Part shown: positions 61,751 to 64,000 of the stretch, piece after piece | Position numbering within the stretch: position 1 is the stretch's first letter | Layout: each line of letters begins with the position of its first letter | Assembly: GCA_013180625.2 (NCBI GenBank) | Contig: SNVD02002702.1 | Location: forward strand, 620,001-684,000 | Source: Boswellia sacra | Lineage: Eukaryota > Streptophyta > Magnoliopsida > Sapindales > Burseraceae | DNA: 64,000 nt | Direction: 5' to 3' | The notes under the pieces: model-generated | The model's database searches: none | Seen by the model: the letters and a program-made list of their open reading frames with translations, nothing else | What the model was told of the DNA's origin: nothing | Made by a program: the position numbers and the translations under genes

Positions 61751-62989
61751 TTCATGAAAGTGAATTTCTGCGAAGATCATACAGGCGTACATAGATGATA
61801 TTAGCTTCTGTGATTTTGTTATTTATTCTAGAATAAGAAACAAGAGGAAGTACTTGTCAGGCATATTTACTTTCTACACAGGCATTTCAACATTTTGTTA
61901 GCGCGAGAGCTAGCCAATTTTAGCTTGAAGGTTTTGTATGTGTAGCAACTTTTGTCCAAATTCCCATTTGTCTTTCTTGATTTATTAGTTAATCATTGAG
62001 ATTCATACTTTTTTTTTTTTTGCAACTTAAGATATCGCAATTGCAATGAACATCACATCATATGGCAATTATTGACATTTGACAATCCTGAGGGCTTTGG
62101 CTACGGTACATCAGCTGTACCGGTGCATCATTTTTTCAATTTTTTGTAATTTTTAGTGTAAAAGTTGTAAATTTTTGTGTAAAAATTGTAAATGTGGAGT
62201 GTAAAAGTTGTAAATGAAACTATTTTTAATTTTTTGTAAACTAGTGTAAAAGTTGTAAATGATTGTGTAAAAGTTGTAAATGGGAATTTACAACCTTTTT
62301 TTCCACATTTACGATTTTTACACAAGAATTTACAACTTTTACACTAAAATTACAAAAAATTGACATCTGATACACCGGTACATCAGATGTACTGTAGACA
62401 GACCCCAATCCTGAGGGATCCTTAAATTTCATTAAATGCTCACTGGCCAAGAATTGCATCTTCTTTTAACTTTTACCCCTTCAGAGAACTGCATCTTATT
62501 CTTGATTAGACAACAAATGAGATTGGAAGAGAAGAGAGCACAGTTTGCATAACATGATGACTTTGTCTGACTTAATGGCAACTCAAAGGCCAGGATACAG
62601 TAACCATCCCACCCAAGTGAACTATTCTGAGTCAACTCACTGCAGCTACCAATTAACTATTTGTAATTATTGAACATTCAAGAAATAATTTTATACCAAG
62701 GGTTGGGTGAAAACATCTTTTACATAAACTATAACCAGAAATGCTTACAAAGAACCCTGTTTGTTATTTAGGTACCAACCAAACATGCAATAAAGTTCAA
62801 GAGTAAACTTAGCATTAAGGAAAAAAACAAGATAATCAAGAGTATCCTGTAACAAGTTTCAGGACATATCGGAAATATTTGGGAAGATAGCATAAGCATA
62901 AAAGAGATTTCCAAAGCAAAGTGAAAATCCGACTCTGGCCTCAGTGCATCTTGAAGCTATTCAAGTGCAATTGTATTGCTGAATCCACT
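61751..62989. other. Convergent intergenic region
   Basis: It contains the 3' UTR of the glucanase gene (probably to about 61950), the hairpin MITE at 62095-62405, and the 3' UTR of the minus-strand pyruvate kinase gene (probably about 62700-62989). No other gene was seen. Confidence 0.6.
62095..62405. mobile_element. Hairpin MITE with 12-bp target-site duplication
   Basis: CAATCCTGAGGG flanks the 311-bp element (62083-62094 and 62406-62417). The ends are inverted: GGTACATCAGCTGTACCGGT on the left against AGTACATCTGATGTACCGGT on the right arm's complement. Inside, AGTGTAAAAGTTGTAAAT repeats several times on the left arm and is matched by its complement on the right, so most of the element folds into one hairpin. 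The duplication length suits Mutator-like transposition. It is non-coding. Confidence 0.85.
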
Positions 62990-63802
62990 TCATTTCACTA
63001 CGCAGATCTTGATAACAGAAGCACCTCCAATACGATGAATTGCAACAACTGAATCACCAGGTTTGCACAATCTCCTCTCTGTTGCAGACTTCAGAGCAGC
63101 TTCCAAAATTACCTCAGTAGATTCTGCATCAGTGGCCTTAGCAGATCCTTCTGCCAGAATAGGAAGCAAACCCCTATATATCAGACTATGCCTTGCTGGA
63201 GTTTCATCACTGCAGGTCCAATCAAATGAATCTGTTGTCAAGACTGGGACGACTACAGAGAGGATTGGAACAGCTGGTCTGTACTTGGCAACCAGCTTGG
63301 CTGTTGTCCCACCACGTGTCAGCACAACAATGAGTTTCGCTCTAGCCTTGTTAGCTGTTCTAACAGCTGATGATGCAAGACTCTCCAATGGGCTCATAGG
63401 TAGTGGAGTTGATCTTATCATCTCTTTAAAGATACTGGCGTAATCAAGGGAGGATTCTGCCTCGATACAAATTTTACGCATGACCTTCACAGCAAGCTCT
63501 GGATATGCCCCAGCTGCACTCTCACCACTAAGCATTACACAATCAGTGCCATCAAGGACAGCATTAGCAACATCAGTAGCTTCCGCACGAGTTGGCCGGG
63601 GAGATTTAATCATCGACTCAAGCATCTGTGTGGCAGTGACCACAGGCTTGCCCACAAGATTGCACTTGTATATCATCATTTTTTGTGCCAGGAAAATCTT
63701 CTCAACTGGAATCTCCATTCCAAGATCACCTCGAGCAACCATAAATGAGTCAGTTTCTCGCAAGATCTCATCAAAGTTGATAACTCCCTCCTGGTTCTCA
63801 AC
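62990..63802 (-). CDS. Cytosolic pyruvate kinase, last exon (partial)
   Basis: The minus-strand exon runs from an AG acceptor at 63803-63804 to the TGA at 62990-62992 and encodes 270 C-terminal residues starting VENQEGVINFDEIL. It includes the end of the catalytic barrel (FMVARGDLGMEIPVEK, KPVVTATQMLESMIKSPRPT, GTDCVMLSGESAAGAYP) and the C-terminal domain ending IGGASVIKICVVK. Pyruvate kinase transfers phosphate from phosphoenolpyruvate to ADP, the last step of glycolysis. The sequence resembles plant cytosolic rather than plastid isoforms, a family-based judgement. Upstream exons lie beyond the right edge; 63803-64000 looks like intron. Confidence 0.93.
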   Translation of the reverse strand, partial: VENQEGVINFDEILRETDSFMVARGDLGMEIPVEKIFLAQKMMIYKCNLVGKPVVTATQMLESMIKSPRPTRAEATDVANAVLDGTDCVMLSGESAAGAYPELAVKVMRKICIEAESSLDYASIFKEMIRSTPLPMSPLESLASSAVRTANKARAKLIVVLTRGGTTAKLVAKYRPAVPILSVVVPVLTTDSFDWTCSDETPARHSLIYRGLLPILAEGSAKATDAESTEVILEAALKSATERRLCKPGDSVVAIHRIGGASVIKICVVK

Positions 63803-64000
63803 CTAAGGAAATCAAAAATCAAATTAAACATTAGTTAACCAACAAATCATGTTACCTGCTTAAAGAATTAAATGATAAATTTACCTACAGAAATTGAAAA
63901 TAACAAATTAAGCAACCAAACAAGTGGCCACTTCAGTAGGGAACGATTTATATCAGAAAAGAGCAAGCTCTCAACTACAAAGCTTATAACACCTCTGGAG
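63803..64000 (-). other. Intron of the pyruvate kinase gene (partial)
   Basis: AT-rich sequence upstream, on the minus strand, of the last exon. It ends in a CTTAG acceptor at the exon border. No exon is recognisable before the edge. Confidence 0.6.

Noticed and set aside
63063..63806. Plus-strand frames over the pyruvate kinase exon
   Set aside because: Antisense shadows of a strongly conserved minus-strand exon.

Overview
This is a nuclear segment of a flowering plant (eudicot) genome. The evidence is AT-rich spacers, genes split by short GT-AG introns, a chloroplast-targeted thylakoid protein, a plant-specific Agenet/DUF724 protein, a plant L1-type LINE, a tRNA-derived SINE and a hairpin carrying mature miR828. 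A woody rosid such as Citrus fits my impression of the proteins, but I cannot prove the genus from sequence alone.

Layout. (1) 1-2992 (+): 3' two thirds of a WD40 gene of the plant WDR44-like family. (2) 7431-7501 (-): tRNA-Gly(CCC). (3) 8697-11362 (-): four-exon gene for a thylakoid-lumen pentapeptide-repeat protein, TL17-like. (4) 11536-12516 and 14313-15793: two foldback, Mutator-like non-autonomous elements built on an ACTCGAC/GTCGAGT repeat. (5) 16002-21488 (+): eleven-exon Agenet + DUF724 gene with an internal duplicated exon cassette and a three-fold 27-residue repeat. (6) 23753-26773 (-): five-exon gene for a MULE-transposase-like SWIM zinc-finger protein with one GC-AG intron. (7) About 27-43.5 kb: a gene-poor, repeat-rich spacer with several segmental duplications and nested MITEs. 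(8) 43655-43790 (+): MIR828 hairpin. (9) 46.4-57.0 kb: a tandem duplication of an ankyrin-repeat pseudogene fragment; one copy holds a SINE and a MITE, the other a decayed full-length LINE of about 5.9 kb beside a truncated antisense SINE. (10) 59876-61750 (+): GH17 beta-1,3-glucanase with a C-terminal X8/CBM43 module. (11) 62990-63802 (-): last exon of a cytosolic pyruvate kinase, running off the right edge.

The protein genes are unrelated single-copy loci and do not form a pathway. The glucanase and pyruvate kinase genes converge tail to tail, with a hairpin MITE between them. The most notable biological locus is MIR828, which in other plants represses MYB genes and triggers TAS4 phased siRNAs. 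The most unusual structures are the TCGAC-rich foldback elements, the exon-cassette duplication in the DUF724 gene, and the duplications that preserve paired filled and empty insertion sites. I saw no convincing wholly new gene system. All exon boundaries were read by eye from splice consensus and reading-frame continuity, without transcript support.
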